A stretch of DNA of 64,000 nucleotides. Origin: Phoma sp. XZ068. Lineage: Eukaryota; Ascomycota; Dothideomycetes; Pleosporales; Didymellaceae. A program made the translations under genes and the position numbers. Below the pieces are notes generated by a model. That model was given only the letters and a program-made list of their open reading frames with translations, had not been told where the DNA came from and did not search any database. This document shows, piece by piece, positions 44,593-57,064 of the stretch (position 1 is the first letter of the stretch; every line of letters starts with the position of its first letter). The stretch lies in contig RBKR01000018.1 of assembly GCA_004835665.1 (NCBI GenBank), forward strand, positions 620,001 to 684,000, written 5' to 3'.

Positions 44593-44639
44593 TTGTGATT
44601 CCATGCACCTAGTTCTGCAATATGTCGATCTGGAGCTAC

Positions 44640-46252
44640 TTATGGCCTCATATCCCAGGTGACACCTTCGAACTCCTTCCTCACTTTAATTCTTACATCC
44701 AGCGGAGCTTTAGGTTTTGGAACTGCGATCGTAACAATTCTGTTCAAATCCGCTTGCGGGTTCCATGTTGTGCCTTTGATGGGTTCCATATCGAATCCCA
44801 TAACAAATACTGCAACAAGACTCAATACCTCCATATGCGCAAAATGACGCCCGGGACAGAGACTTGCACCCCCACCAAAACTTCGAAAGGCAGCTGGATG
44901 GACAAAATGAGCCTTGCCCTCAGGCACAGTCCCGTCAGACATCGTCTTGGAACCATTTATGCTGTACAGAAAACGGTCGGGGTTGAAGGAATCGACATCC
45001 GGGCCCCAGATGTCAGGATTATGGTGGATGAGACCCCCGGCAAGCTGTACAACAGCACCTTTCCGCACAAGCCATGTGTCAGCTATAATTGTATCTTCAG
45101 TTACAAGTCGTACGCTGACCCCCGGGAAATAAAGACGCAAGGTCTCTCGATAGACCGAGTTCAGCTGTGGGCATGCCTGGCGCAGGGAGTCTGAAGAGAG
45201 TACCCCGTGTCCCACGAGGGCATTCGCACGGATTTCCTCTCGAACCTTGGACAGTAGCTCGGGACGACTGAAAATCTGGTTCACTATCCAGAAGGCAGTC
45301 GCGGCTGCATTGACGTTAAAGCCAAGTGATATGGCCACTTCCAGTTTTGCTCTCTCGTAGCTATCGGTGATGCCCTCATCAAGATGGAGTTGATTGCGGT
45401 CTTGAACATTCTTGTACGCATTCTTATAACCATCTGACTCAATGTATTCATAGAAGCCCTTGACACAAGCCTCGAAACCACGGGTAGCTTTACGCGCAAA
45501 CACGTTGGGGAGAATCCCGGTCATATAGGCTATGCTGCCACTCTCCCAATCCCAAAAATCTTCTATCAGTTCAGGGTTTTTCTCGAACGGATTAGTTGGT
45601 CCAAAGAAAGTTGTCTGGGACGCGGCAGTCACAGAGCTGCGAATGAAATGGAACAGGTCGAGTTCTGAGCCATCCTTGATCTTGGCGATGACTCCACCAA
45701 AGTAGTCCAATTGAGTCTTGGAAGCACCGTGGATGTTCTGTGGCAGCAGTGGTGTGTTGATAAAGTGATGAGACCTTTTAACAATGTTGCCCTCGCCTGT
45801 CTCTTGGTCCGGTGTAGCGCGAATGATGCTTGCTGTATGAGCATTCAATGCAACCAAACGTGGGGTGACTTCAGCAACTATCGGGTCGAAACTCAAGGCG
45901 TTTGATGCTTTCTGTACAGCTGCACACAAGGCTGGGTCAGATACGATGTACGTGCGACCGGTCAGCATGGGCACCGTAAAGATGGGATGCTTGTCTTTTT
46001 GACTTCGAGGATCGTAAGTCGATATTGATAGCCAGTAAAGACGCAGACCTACTAGATATTCCTGACATAAGCAGGACCTCCTGTCAATGTCCCAATGATA
46101 TGTCCAACGAGAGGGATCCTCGGATAGACGACAGGAGGCTCTCGTGGATCGACCTTAAATCGGAGGGCATTGACCACCATCGCAATGAAGGCTACGGCAA
46201 GTCCGCATAATCCCAAAGTCGTTGGCGAGATCCACGAGTCTATGGTGGTCAT
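44640..46252 (-). CDS. Cytochrome P450
   Basis: A membrane-anchor exon starts at ATG 46252 (hydrophobic residues about 8-28, then a PREPPVVYPRIPLVGHIIG hinge), and a long exon runs to TAA at 44640. The heme loop is FRSFGGGASLCPGRHFA, with Cys near residue 446. ExxR is ETLR, and the PERF region reads FNPDRF. The I-helix reads NVNAAATAFW, without the usual acid-Thr pair, as in CYP7/CYP8-like fungal P450s. The junction is unclear. The best protein alignment (517 aa) joins 46252-46062 to 46002-44640, but that intron would start with GA, not GT. A canonical GT-AG alternative joins 46252-46067 to 45989-44640 (511 aa), dropping about six residues before HPIFTVPML. In-frame TAGs follow the first exon, so splicing is obligatory. 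The substrate is unknown; no biosynthetic cluster adjoins it. Confidence 0.85.
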
Positions 46253-46946
46253 GATGGTTATGGTGCCGCTGCAATGCCTTGATAGATAGAAGGAAGTGCC
46301 GTGGGAGTGAAAGTGTGGAGAAAGACAGAAATGAGCGCTCTTTGAGGAGTAAGCAGGGAGGGGGGCCTGTCGCACATCCCGGCGTACATAAGCTAAAAGC
46401 GCCCCGATCACCAATAATGTTTGGTCGGATTCACATGGCACCGCATGGTAGGAGGCTGGGTTGATCAATCATAATTAAGCCGTCTGAGGAATTGGCGAAC
46501 AGCACAAGTCGCAGCCGTGTACCCGACATACTGGCTCAAGTGAAGCAGAAACGATGTAATTGGCGAACGAGGCGATGAAGTTCAAGGTGTAGAAGCAGCA
46601 TCTGTCGGTGACGGAAGGCTTGGTTCATAGATAACACAGCGTGGAGTCGCATCGTAGATTACAGTTGGTGAAGCCATCGAGACCCTGAAGTCGAATGTTG
46701 TACTTGGAACGCTGAACGAGGCTGGAGGCGGCGGGCAGGCGCGTCTCCAGACTTCAACCGCGCACGCGACGCTAGACGCCCCCGGATTGGCCGGAAGAGC
46801 CCGGTGCCTGACCATCAACAGTCTCCACTGTGACATCTTTAAAGGTTGACGTGCTCATTGAAGCTGTCAGCCAAATTTTCCTACCTACTCTCGCACTCTC
46901 GCTGTTACCTTGTCGCGTTGCAACTATCCCATTTTTCGTTGCAAAC
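46253..46946. promoter_or_regulatory. Divergent promoter between P450 and Aim6-like gene
   Basis: 694 bp separating two start codons that face away from each other. A short GC-rich patch lies at about 46720-46790. No clear TATA element or gene. Confidence 0.5.
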
Positions 46947-48168
46947 ATGCGCTCTCTCGCACTTGCGTTTCCTGCTTTCGTAACTGCCTACCTTGCTTAC
47001 GCGCCAGCGGAAGGTTCGGATACGCAAAACGGCGCTCTGCAGAATATCCTCAAAAATACAGACAAGACAAATAAATACAGATACCCAACTGATTTCACGC
47101 GTGGGATTGAGCCTGTAAGTCTTTGACCCAGTTTTCATCCTACAAATACTCACGTAGTAATAGAAACCTTTCCACAGCCACAACGACTATTGGCGCGATG
47201 TTCCTTTCTACAGTGGTCTTGCAGCTGGTGCCATCTCAACAGAGGCAGACGTCTGGTTGATTGACGGTACGCTTTATGTAGGTTTATGCAATATCTTCAC
47301 AAACCACGTCCTTGCTCCGGCTCCAAAACCATCATGACTTGCATCGTGATCCATGCCATATCACACGCCCAAACCCCTACATTTTATGCCCTCTTCTAAG
47401 ACCTGTTTTCGAAAGATGCTGCCAGTTATAAAATACCATCTACTAACAATCGGCCCAAATATATACTCCTGATCAAACATGACTGACATGTTCTAGGTCG
47501 GTCATGAGCCCAGTGCCCTTACCAAATCACGCACATTCGAATCGCTCTACGTCAACCCCATCCTCGACACACTCCACCGCATGAACCCTGAAACGCCCTT
47601 TCTACCAGATGGGTCATCTAATGGGGTGTTTGACACTGCAGCTTTCCAGACGCTGTACCTCTTCGTCGACTTCAAAACCGCAGCAGACGAGCTCTGGCCG
47701 GCCGTTTTGAAAGCGCTGGAACCGCTTCGTAATGGCTCCTGGCTTTCAACGTACGACGGCAACTTCTTCTCCGAACGCCCGGTGACGGTGATCGGTACAG
47801 GCAACACGGAGCTTTCAGACGTCCGTAACTACCTCCCTCGTGATGTCTTCCTCGACGCGCCGCTCGCTCAACTCGGCGAGGCAAAGTACAAAGACCTCAC
47901 ATCCAATGAGGCCATAATTGCGAGCACGAACTTTGCAGCAGAGTTTGGGGAGCTGAGGAAAGCGGAGCTCAATGAGACTCAGCTGGAGAAGCTGAGGGGG
48001 CAAATTGACACTGCGCACCAAAAGGGAATCAAGGCGAGATATTGGAACCAGCCGAATTGGCCTGTTAGGACAAGAAACACTGTCTGGAGGACATTATGGG
48101 AGGAGGGAATTGATCTTTTGAATGTGGATGACCTAAAGGCCGCAGGGGAGTTTTGGGAGGGTGTTTGA
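46947..48168 (+). CDS. AIM6: Aim6-like phosphodiesterase-fold protein
   Basis: Three exons, 46947-47114, 47164-47277 and 47497-48168, giving 317 aa. Introns are 49 and 219 nt; the second is the longest in the window but has GT-AG ends and closes the frame in YVGHEPSAL. The N-terminus (MRSLALAFPAFVTAYLAYAP) looks like a cleavable signal peptide. The core begins HSHNDYWRDVPFYSGL and contains EADVW, the His-Asn and Glu/Asp pair that anchors the PI-PLC-like TIM barrel, plus YLFVDFKT and RYWNQPNWP. This is the architecture of yeast Aim6 (altered inheritance of mitochondria), a family of unknown substrate related to glycerophosphodiesterases. It is likely secreted or in the secretory pathway. Confidence 0.9.
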
Positions 48169-48577
48169 TACATTGGCCAAACTTAGACTGGACTGTAGTC
48201 ATAATGATAGACTTCTTAAGAAGGTCATACCTGCGCTTTTGCCTAAACTTCTTGGAAACTAATTGGAAAGGTAGGTACGGTGATGAAGGAAGTCATTTCA
48301 AGGCAAGAACGAGAGGACAGGGATGTGGGGTCTAGTCCCAGATGCACCCCTGTCAGGTCCGAGGGTTCGGCGCGGCGCAACGAGCATCATGAGCGAGAGG
48401 GTGGATGCGAACATCAGAGACAGCTCCTGGTACCGCTACGCATAGACATCGACCGCCGCTTCCCGCCCACAGCACCAGCAAGCACGCAGACGAAGAGCCA
48501 CGGAAGCCATGACATAATCGTCGCTCGTCGCACCTACCCTATGTCGGCCACCAGACACTCCCGAGACGCGCCCATCA
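48169..48577. other. Short intergenic spacer
   Basis: 409 bp between the Aim6-like and Vps54 genes. An ATG at 48541 opens a different frame that does not join the Vps54 exon. Nothing else is seen. Confidence 0.5.
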
Positions 48578-51500
48578 ATGTCCTCCTCGCCCCGATCCCC
48601 CCGGAAATCCACAGAGAGCTTCGAGTTCCTGTCGCCGAACCTCCAGCAGGGCCAGTATCCGTTCCCGCCACATGACTGGACGAACCGCCCGAACTCGACG
48701 GGCGGCCGCTATCAGCCACGTCGCGGTTCCACGGCCAGCAGCATACACTCGGTCGGGGGCGTGCTGGACGCGGGCTTCAAGTCTAGCATGGCGGCCGTGA
48801 GAGAGCAGAGCAACAATGGTGGGGCCGCCTGGCTATTGCGAGGACCAGAGAGGGAGTGCTAACCGGCCATCAGCTATCTCGACGCTGCTCACGCCTCCCA
48901 TCATGCGGACGGGCATGCTCCCCTACACCGCGGCGCAGGCCACCTCCGCCCACCGCCCGCCGTCCACGCGAGACATCCCGCCCGTGACGCTGACCAACAT
49001 TCCCCACGTCGAGCCGACCTCGTTCAACGCCTACCTGTCGCAGATTGGCGGCCTGTACGATGCCTTCCAGCGCGCCAAGGCCGAGGCCGAGGCTCAGCAG
49101 CCACGCAAAGACTCGCTGAAGAAGGACGAGCGCTCAGAAAGCGTCGAGCGGGCGTCAACGACAAGCTCGCCCGCAGGCACACCCAGCGGCACGCCAAAGC
49201 CCAAGCGACGCACAAGTGGCTCGAAGCGTGGCCCACCAGCCGTCACACCACTCTCGACAATACCACACGTCTACTTCGAGGAAAACTTCCACCTCGAGAA
49301 TCCGCGAACCTTCGACATCGTAAGCGAACGATCCGAGGTAGTACGCCCTGTACGGACGGCAAGCAGCGACGATGTGAACAGTGCGAATGGAATATCAGAG
49401 GCGCCGCAGCCTTCGGGGAGGAAAGCTCTGGCGACCAACGCCATCCTGCAGGAGAAGCTGTCGTGGTACATGGACACCGTCGAAGTGCACTTGATATCAG
49501 CAATTTCCACGGCGTCAACGTCATTCTTTGCTGCGCTAGGATCACTGCGTGAGCTGCAAACAGAAGCAGCCGAGTCGGTCACACAGATCAAGGAGCTCAG
49601 AGAAGACCTGAAACGACTGGACGAGCAGATGGCTATCGGAGGCCTGAAAGTCGTAGACATGAAGAGGCGGCGAGAAAATCTGAGAAGATTGACCGACGCC
49701 GTTGACCAGCTGCAGGCGGTTATCTACGGCGTGTCACAATGCGATGAGTCTGTGGAGAAGGGCGAGCTTGAGACAGCGGCAGCGAGGCTGGAGATCATCG
49801 AAAGACTGATCACAGGCGTGCTCGATACCTCAGACTCGAACGTCACTTCATGGCTAAGCACACGACTACCTCCAGTCATCATAGACCTGCGTGGTCTTCG
49901 AGCACTGGATGGAGTTTTCGAGGGTATGGACGAGATGAAATTCCGTATAGGAAAAGGCTTTGAGGTACGCTTCCTCGACACACTACTTGCTGATCTCCGT
50001 GATCACGTCAAGAATGTGCCGAGTCGTGACACCTTAGAACGCTGGGTCGCAGCCTCGCACAAAGCCCGAGGTGCCCAGGCAGCAGCAAAACCCAAGTCAA
50101 TGCCCGCGTACCTCAACACAAACACAGAGTTCCGCTCAAGGTTACGAGCCAATCTACACGGACTCAACGACGCACAATTCACAAACCAAGCTGCAGCAAC
50201 GTTCAGAGAAGCCGTTGTCAAAGAGATGAAGATCATCATTCGGAGATATCTGCCCAGCTCGACCGACGATGACGCGGAGTCGATGACTTCGGTGTCTACA
50301 AGGGGAGGTCGAGGACGTAGTCAGCAGGACAAGAACTCAATCCTGGCACGTAATTTGCGGGCCATGGATGCAGCAGACGCAGAAGACTTCTTCACCAACA
50401 TATTCACAGACATTGGAGAGGCGTTGCGACGCCTCAGCACTCAGGTCAAGGTATTGCTCGATGTCACAAGCGGCGTCTCTACACCTCCAGCATCTGCAGG
50501 AGGGCTACGATCTCCACCCAGGAGCCCGTACATGGAGAACATCGACAGCTACATTGGTGCAGGTACCAACGGCCAAAACGGGTCGGGCTCCAACGATTTG
50601 CAAATGGAGCTGATGCAGGCCCTGGACCTGTCTAGTCTGCTTGGGCAAGCTGTCGACGCTGCCCAAACACAGATTACCAAACTCCTCAGAGTGCGCTCAG
50701 AGCCAACTTCAGGCTTACCACTCGAACGCTTCCTGCGCTACTTCAAGCTCTGCAGGCTGTTCGCTGATGAATGCGAGGCCATCTCCGGCCGCTCAGGCTC
50801 GGCGCTCAAGAGCGCAGTGAATGACCATATCAGCGCCTTTGTGCAAAAATTCTCAGACTACGAAAAACAAGAACTTGCAAAAGCCATGGATTCTGATCGC
50901 TGGGAGCCCAAAGACTTTGACGCGTCCGACGCTGAAGTCCTTGCCAGGATACTTAAAAGTATGGACAGTGACCCACCCGTTTGGGCAGAAACCGGCGACA
51001 TCCTCGCCACCGTCTCAGAACCTACAACAACAAATGGCACGAACGGCACCACCGACACCGGACCAAAAGAAAAGAGCAAGAACACCACTCCCGCCATCGT
51101 TGATGAGGAGAAGTATACCATATCTAACTCTTCTACATTTGTCCTCCGCGGAATAGAACGCCACCTCACCCTCCTTTCCCACATCCCCAGCATGACATCC
51201 GAAATCTCGTCTAGCCTATGCGAATACATCAAGCTCTTCAACAGCCGATTATGCCAGTTGATCCTCGGCGCGGGCGCAATGGCCACCGCAGGTCTCAAGA
51301 ACATCAACACCAAGCATCTTGCCATCGCCTCGCAAACGCTGTCTTTCATCATCGCCATACTGCCCTACATCCGTGAGTGTGCGCGCCGTCGGGGCAGCGC
51401 ACCTACCAGTGGTGGGAAGACCGTGGGCATGGAGTTTGATAACACGAAGCGCCTGCTGCAAGATCAGCAAGTCAGCATCCACGACAAGTTGACTGATATC

Positions 51501-52022
51501 CTCTCGGGCCGAGCTACCGTGCACATGCGCGCGCTGAAGAAGGTCGAGTGGGATGTAGACGCGGAAGTGAAGAGAGATGTGAGCGCGGCCATGGAGAGTC
51601 TGACAAAGGATACGGTTACCATGCACAAAGTCATCAATAAATACCTCAACGAAGTGCAGGTCCGCATGATCATGGGTCCGGTATTCGAATCCTACCGCGA
51701 GCAAGTCGGCAAGGTGCTCAAGGAGGCGGCTGTCAAGACGCCCGGTGGGAAGGCTCGGTAAGTCCACATATTCTGCCCGCTCTTCGTACGGCATTACTAA
51801 CCCTGTGACAGACTCATTCGCGAAGCAAAGCTTTTCGAGGCCAAGCTCGGTCCCATCGATGGCGTGGGTAATGTAGGCAAGTTCCTGATGCAACTCGCAG
51901 AAGGCAAGCCTGTCGCACAACCAGCTGCAGAGCCCGAACCAAAAAAAAGCGAGGAGAAGAAAGTCGGCGCTAGCGATGAAAAGGTAGAGGAGAAGGCACA
52001 AGAGGACGCTTCCGCTTCGTAA
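48578..52022 (+). CDS. VPS54: GARP complex subunit Vps54
   Basis: Three exons, 48578-48818, 48874-51757 and 51812-52022, giving 1111 aa. Intron 1 (55 nt, with a GCTAAC branch site) shifts frame, so the N-terminal 80 residues are missed if only the long exon is read. Intron 2 is 54 nt with CTAAC. Residues 81 onward read AISTLLTPPIMRTG ... DIPPVTLTNIPHVEP, the fungal Vps54 start. A coiled-coil-prone tethering region follows (ELQTEAAESVTQIKELREDL and onward, about residues 305-380). The C-terminal domain (KHLAIASQTLSFIIAILPYI; QVRMIMGPVFESYREQVGKV) matches the Vps54 C-domain, with an acidic/Lys tail. Vps51-54 tether endosome-derived vesicles at the trans-Golgi. Confidence 0.95.
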
Positions 52023-54157
52023 AGCGATCGCAAGTCGCGTTATCTGAGGATTCAACCCAGGCGTGGTGGAAGCTCTTATGAAGAGTATACATTGGATTCA
52101 AGCAGGCACTAGCATCTCACCAGAAGTCGCAGCGACGATTCGAGTCGTTGTCTGTACGGTATGTATCAAAAGGCATCAAGCACGGCGTTTGGCGGTTTGA
52201 ACGGATGGAGACAACGTAGACGATGGTAATGTGAGACGGTGATATATTCACAATCCGCAGAGCCAGAACCACAGACAGCCTTACCATTACATTGCTAGTA
52301 CTCCGCCTCCTTTCCTGACGATCAATCAGAACCCACACGACCATCACGCATCCTCTCAAGACCCAACACTGGTATGAGAGGATGCAAGGCCTGCTTGCAG
52401 TCGCCAAAGCGTCGGATATTGATGTGTGTTGCCATCCTCCTGTTCTCACGGACGGTGATGGATGGTTCGCAAGCTGCCTATAAAAGTCGCTTGGACTGAG
52501 ACTTTTGTCCTTGCAATACAGATACGGGCTGGACATGAAAGTGTGAAATGACTGCAGTTCATTGTTATTGATGCTTGAGCACGGGACAGGATTGTTAAAC
52601 GTGATGTGATAGGTCGCGTGACGTTGTGAAACGATCCGCTCTTGAAAGCAGTATGCACTGCACTCCAATCAGCCGCAGCAGCTGGGCAAATGAAAATCAG
52701 CTTCCAGGCCATGCAACCCCCGGCTCGCGCGGTAGTTGTTTATGTATCTTATCAAGCGTGATGCAGGACTTTTGGTGTTGAAGTTGACGTCAGCAGCACA
52801 CTCGACACACGACACGACACGGAAACGGCACGCATGCAGCACGCGATGTTCCCCAGGATGACTCCGCAGCATCCCGCTGCCTGACGGCGTAGCCGATGAT
52901 CGATGCAGGGCGTGCTCACCATCCTTCGCTAAGACTTACACCGTCAGCCTTACTTTGACTGCGAGCCATGGGACTTGCCAGTCTTGCTGGTGGCTGACAG
53001 TGGCTTTCAACAAAGAGCGCAACAAGCAAGGGAGCACGACCGACTGGCATCCACCGGCTTCGAAGTCAAACAGCAGGATCAGCACTGCCGAGCGTGGAAA
53101 GCAAGATGGTGTGACGAGCGCGCAAAATGCTCGCATTTACCCATGGTGCACTAACTAAATTTGGCTAGCACTGTGTAAGAAGCCAAGCGAGCAACGTCTT
53201 GGGATGCGGGGACAAGCTGGGCTTGGATGTGGAAAGCCTTGAGCCGGTGCTTTCTTGCACATCTTGATCGTTGCTCAGCGGGGCTTGTTTGGACTGCCTG
53301 AGTGAGTCGTAGTAGCCTTACAGTCACTCTTCGGACAGGTTGACCGGCTCTGTGCGACACTGAGGCTCTTTTCATACAGCCCACGGCTGTCAACCTTGGT
53401 ACCGGTGAGAAGTAGGTTGACAGGGTGGTTTGACGCAGTCCTCCCTTGAAGAGACTGCATGCAGATGATGTTGCACTGCTGATGCAACCTTGGCCATCGG
53501 TGACTCCACGTCCAGCCCATTGATTGTCTAATCTGGGCAAGCCACTATGTCGCGAGGGGTACAAGGTGGCCTTGGCGCAGCGCGAATGCTCACTTTCCGC
53601 TCGGAGACCCATGCTACTAGCCACGCAATCGTGAATGTCGAAGCTGGCTCGAACCCTGATGCCTCTACTCCAGTTCTTGAAGTGATACACACTGAACGGG
53701 TATTTTCTCAGTCACCTGGCTTCAGGATTGAAGTTGCACTGATTGACTTGACTTTGCTTTCACCACGTGCCAAAGAAACCTAGACAAAGAGTGCATGTTT
53801 CTCACAAATCTCCGCTTGAAACGTACTGTGGGGGAGCGGAAGTCGCGCCACTGACATCGACCTGGGGATAAGAAAATGGTGCTGATCCTTGTGTCGTTTG
53901 TTTGCCTGACTGGCCAGTCCAGCTGTAGCTCGCGATCCAAGCCTTGTGGAGATAGTGAGATCGCAGATCGAGCAGGGAAAAGCCTTGATAACCGCAGCAA
54001 ACTTAGCTTGTACGATGATTATTTGTCTGCCTTCATGCAGCTGCATGGTCCAAGCGCAAGCTTACCGCAAAGCCTATAAACAATACCTTGCCCAAGCTCT
54101 GCGCCCACTCGACCTAGAACCACCGAGTATCTTGACCTCAACCTTGACCCACCAGCC
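52023..54157. other. Intergenic region, no supported gene
   Basis: 2.1 kb between Vps54 and the MFS transporter. Minus-strand frames at 52668-52117 and 53690-53151 are long-ish but show no ordered composition, motif or plausible splice pattern. Nothing else is seen. Confidence 0.5.
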
Positions 54158-56539
54158 ATGGCGGATCCCAAGGACACCAAGATCGAGTAAGCTCGCGCTG
54201 GTCCACTCTTTGCTTCGACATACTGACGATACCCAGACAAGTGACTGCTGCCGGACACCACGAGCGCCGCAGCTCTCTGTTTGATGACGAAAAAAGGCGC
54301 AAGGAAAGTATCAGCAAGTTGACAGCCAACCTTGAGGGAGAGTAAGTTGCCTTTTCATTCACATCGAAACAACTCACTGATCGATGCAGAATTCGTAATC
54401 CTCTCGTTGGCGTACCCAAGGCTGAGCTTCTTGCGGATGTTTCCCTTTTTGCTAAGGAGCATCAGTTAGAAGACGTCGAGTCGCTGCTCATCAAGGGTGC
54501 GTTGGTAGCACAGTCCCCAGCACTGTTCGAAGAGATCGAAGAACTTGACGAGGGTGAACGAATTGCGCTACGTGAGGAGGTAACACACCGCTTCAAACTC
54601 CCCAAGATCCTCTACTACACTATTATACTCAACTCCATCGCTGCAGCCATCCAAGGGTAAGCCGTTGCACTCAAATTTTTCATGACTAAGCTGTAACTGA
54701 CTCCTTTATCAGATGGGATCAAACGGGATCAAATGGAGCCAACTTGACTTTCGCACAGTCTTTCGGCATCCCAGATACGGGCGACGAGTGTACTGCCGAT
54801 GGTAGCTGCGAGAGAAATTCTTGGATCATCGGTTTCGTCAATTCCTCTCCCTATATTGCCATTGCGCTCTTCACTGCTTGGCTCTCGGACCCCGTCAACG
54901 AGTTCCTAGGTCGCCGTGGAACTATCTTTATTGCCGCTGTGTTCTCACTGCTTGCACCTATCGGATCTGGACTGACTCAAAAATGGGGTCAGCTCGTAGC
55001 TTGTCGTATTATGCTCGGGATAGGAATGGGATTGAAAGAAGTGACTGTTCCAGTGTTCTCAGCTGAGGTCGTACCAGCTACCGTCCGCGGTGGACTGGTA
55101 ATGTCCTGGCAGATCTGGACTGCGTTCGGCATCTTCCTCGGTTTCGTTGCCAACCTTTGTGTAATGAACACCGGCTCGATCTCATGGCGTTTGCAGTTGG
55201 GTTCCGCCTTTATTCCTGCTGTGCCTCTCGTTTTGGGCATCTACTTTGTTCCGGAATCGCCTCGTTGGCTTATGAAGAAGGGTCGATACGCTGAAGCGTA
55301 CCAGTCGTTTTTGCGTCTTCGAAACACCCCAATCCAAGCCGCTCGCGACCTCTACTACACACACGCTTTACTCGCTCAGGAGGAGGTCCTTGTCCGCGAG
55401 GCCGGTATCAACCCGAAGAGCAACTTCTTCAAGCGTTTCATAGAGCTTTTTACAATTCCTCGAGTGCGACGTGCAACTCAGGCCTCCGGTATCGTGATGA
55501 TAGGTCAACAAATGTGTGGAAGTAAGCATGAACAAACAAGCACTTGTGAAAATTGAACTGACCAACGCCAGTCAATATCATCGCCTTCTACTCGTCTACC
55601 ATTTTCAAGGAGGGCGGTGCGACCGAAAAAGAAGCTCTGATTGCCTCGTTCGGGTTCGGACTCGTTAACTTCCTGTTTGCTTGGCCGGCTGTGTGGACAA
55701 TCGATACTTTCGGCCGCCGTGGACTGTTGCTGTTTACCTTCCCGAACATGTTCTGGACGCTGCTGGCGGCTGGTATGTGCTATTACATTCCCAAGGAAGA
55801 CTCTGCGCATCTCGGACTGATCGCATTCTTTGTGTACCTCTTTGGTGCCTTCTGTAAGTGGCTATATTTTGCGTACCCAAGCCAATATGACTGACTCGAA
55901 ACAGACTCGCCAGGAGAAGGCCCTGTTCCGTTCACGTACTCAGCCGAAGTCTTCCCGCTGTCGCATCGTGAGGTCGGTATGTCGTGGGCGGTGGCTACGA
56001 ACAACTTCTGGGCGGCAGTACTGTCACTCACGCTTCCGCGTATGCTGAGAGTCATGAGGCCGCAGGGAGTGTTTGGCTTCTACGCCGGCCTGAATATTGT
56101 CGCTTTGATTATGATGTAAGTTCATTATGACACCTGATCCGGATTACGGCTAACCAGTGTTCAGCTTCCTATGGATGCCAGAGACGTAAGTTTGAGAGAA
56201 TGAGTGAGCCATGGAATGTGGACTGACAATGTGGACAGAAAGCAGCGAACGCTCGAAGAGCTTGACTATATCTTCGCCGTACCCACGCGTACGCACATGA
56301 AGTACCAGGCTGGCAAGAATCTGCCTTGGTGGTTCAAGACCTATGTTCTCCGCCGCAAGGGTCTCGTAAAGCCGCAATTGTACAAGCTTGGGGGCCTGCC
56401 TCAGCCTCCGAGCGTTACAGCGCAGATGAAGTACGCTTGGAATGTTGGAGTTCTGCGTAAGAAGGGCGTGGCGAAGCCAGAGGCGCGGGACAAGCCTGTC
56501 GACCCTCCGGCCGAGGCGTTTGCTGAGAAGCAGGTCTAG
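54158..56539 (+). CDS. MFS sugar/polyol transporter
   Basis: Eight exons: 54158-54186, 54237-54341, 54390-54656, 54713-55521, 55572-55853, 55905-56115, 56165-56185 and 56239-56539, giving 674 aa. All introns are GT-AG, 48-56 nt, and the frames close. Exon 1 is 29 nt and exon 7 only 21 nt. Sugar-porter signatures are present: GRRGTIF in the first half (loop 2-3 GRR), VPESPRWLMKKGRYAEA after TM6, and PETKQRTLEELDYIF after TM12. Residues 1-120 are a hydrophilic N-terminus (NPLVGVPKAELLADV ... EELDEGERIALREEVTHRF), typical of a fungal clade often annotated as myo-inositol or sugar transporters. Import of a sugar or polyol across the plasma membrane is likely; the substrate cannot be fixed. Confidence 0.93.
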
Positions 56540-57064
56540 ATGGGATGTTCATTACGTCTAAGCCGCGTGTTAATGAGCATTGTTTCACATTGCCGTTTTT
56601 GATACCTTTAGGGCTGTGAGTATGGATTCATTGTGTAATATGAGGGCTTGAGCTGTCCTGAAGTCATGTTTAGGGTTTGGATGGCAGACGTGGAAGGAGA
56701 TCACGGTCGCTGTTGTTTTGGTCACCAACGGTCTTTCCTTCCCAACAATTGACTAAGTTCCCAAGGCGGCGGTATTGCGCTTGCTGTTAGGACCTTCCTC
56801 ATAAACGATGTTGGGTTCGTTTAGGCGCCTCTATGAAGCCGATCCAAATAAAGTGGTGTAGCTGTGATATAGCTGAATCTAGATGTATCCGATATGAAAT
56901 AATAGTCACGAAAAGTATGCGAGTTGAGGGCGAGGATAGCCGTAACTCATAATCAAACCAAGCATTGGCCACTTCATTCCGCTGGCAACTGCACTAAATT
57001 CTCTATTAGACTATCTATCCCAAGGACGGGGCAGGTTCCAATTTCGAAGTAAGTTGCATTGTCA
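56540..57064. other. Convergent intergenic spacer
   Basis: 525 bp between the 3' ends of the MFS gene and the kinase-like gene. Nothing coding is seen. Confidence 0.5.

Larger units (their letters stand above)
44176..44639. promoter_or_regulatory. Spacer with Pmp3-type promoter and repeats
   Basis: 464 bp. It lies upstream of the Pmp3-type gene and downstream of the P450, both on the minus strand. It contains a perfect 9-bp inverted repeat (44443-44451 and 44469-44477) and a 16-bp direct repeat present twice (44556-44587). No gene is seen. Confidence 0.5.

Noticed and set aside
51249..52055. 268-codon minus-strand frame over the VPS54 3' end
   Set aside because: It is fully antisense to conserved Vps54 C-terminal sequence and contains no motif of its own.
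53151..53690. 179-codon minus-strand frame
   Set aside because: Composition is not protein-like, with no hydrophobic core or family motif and no supporting promoter or splice sites.
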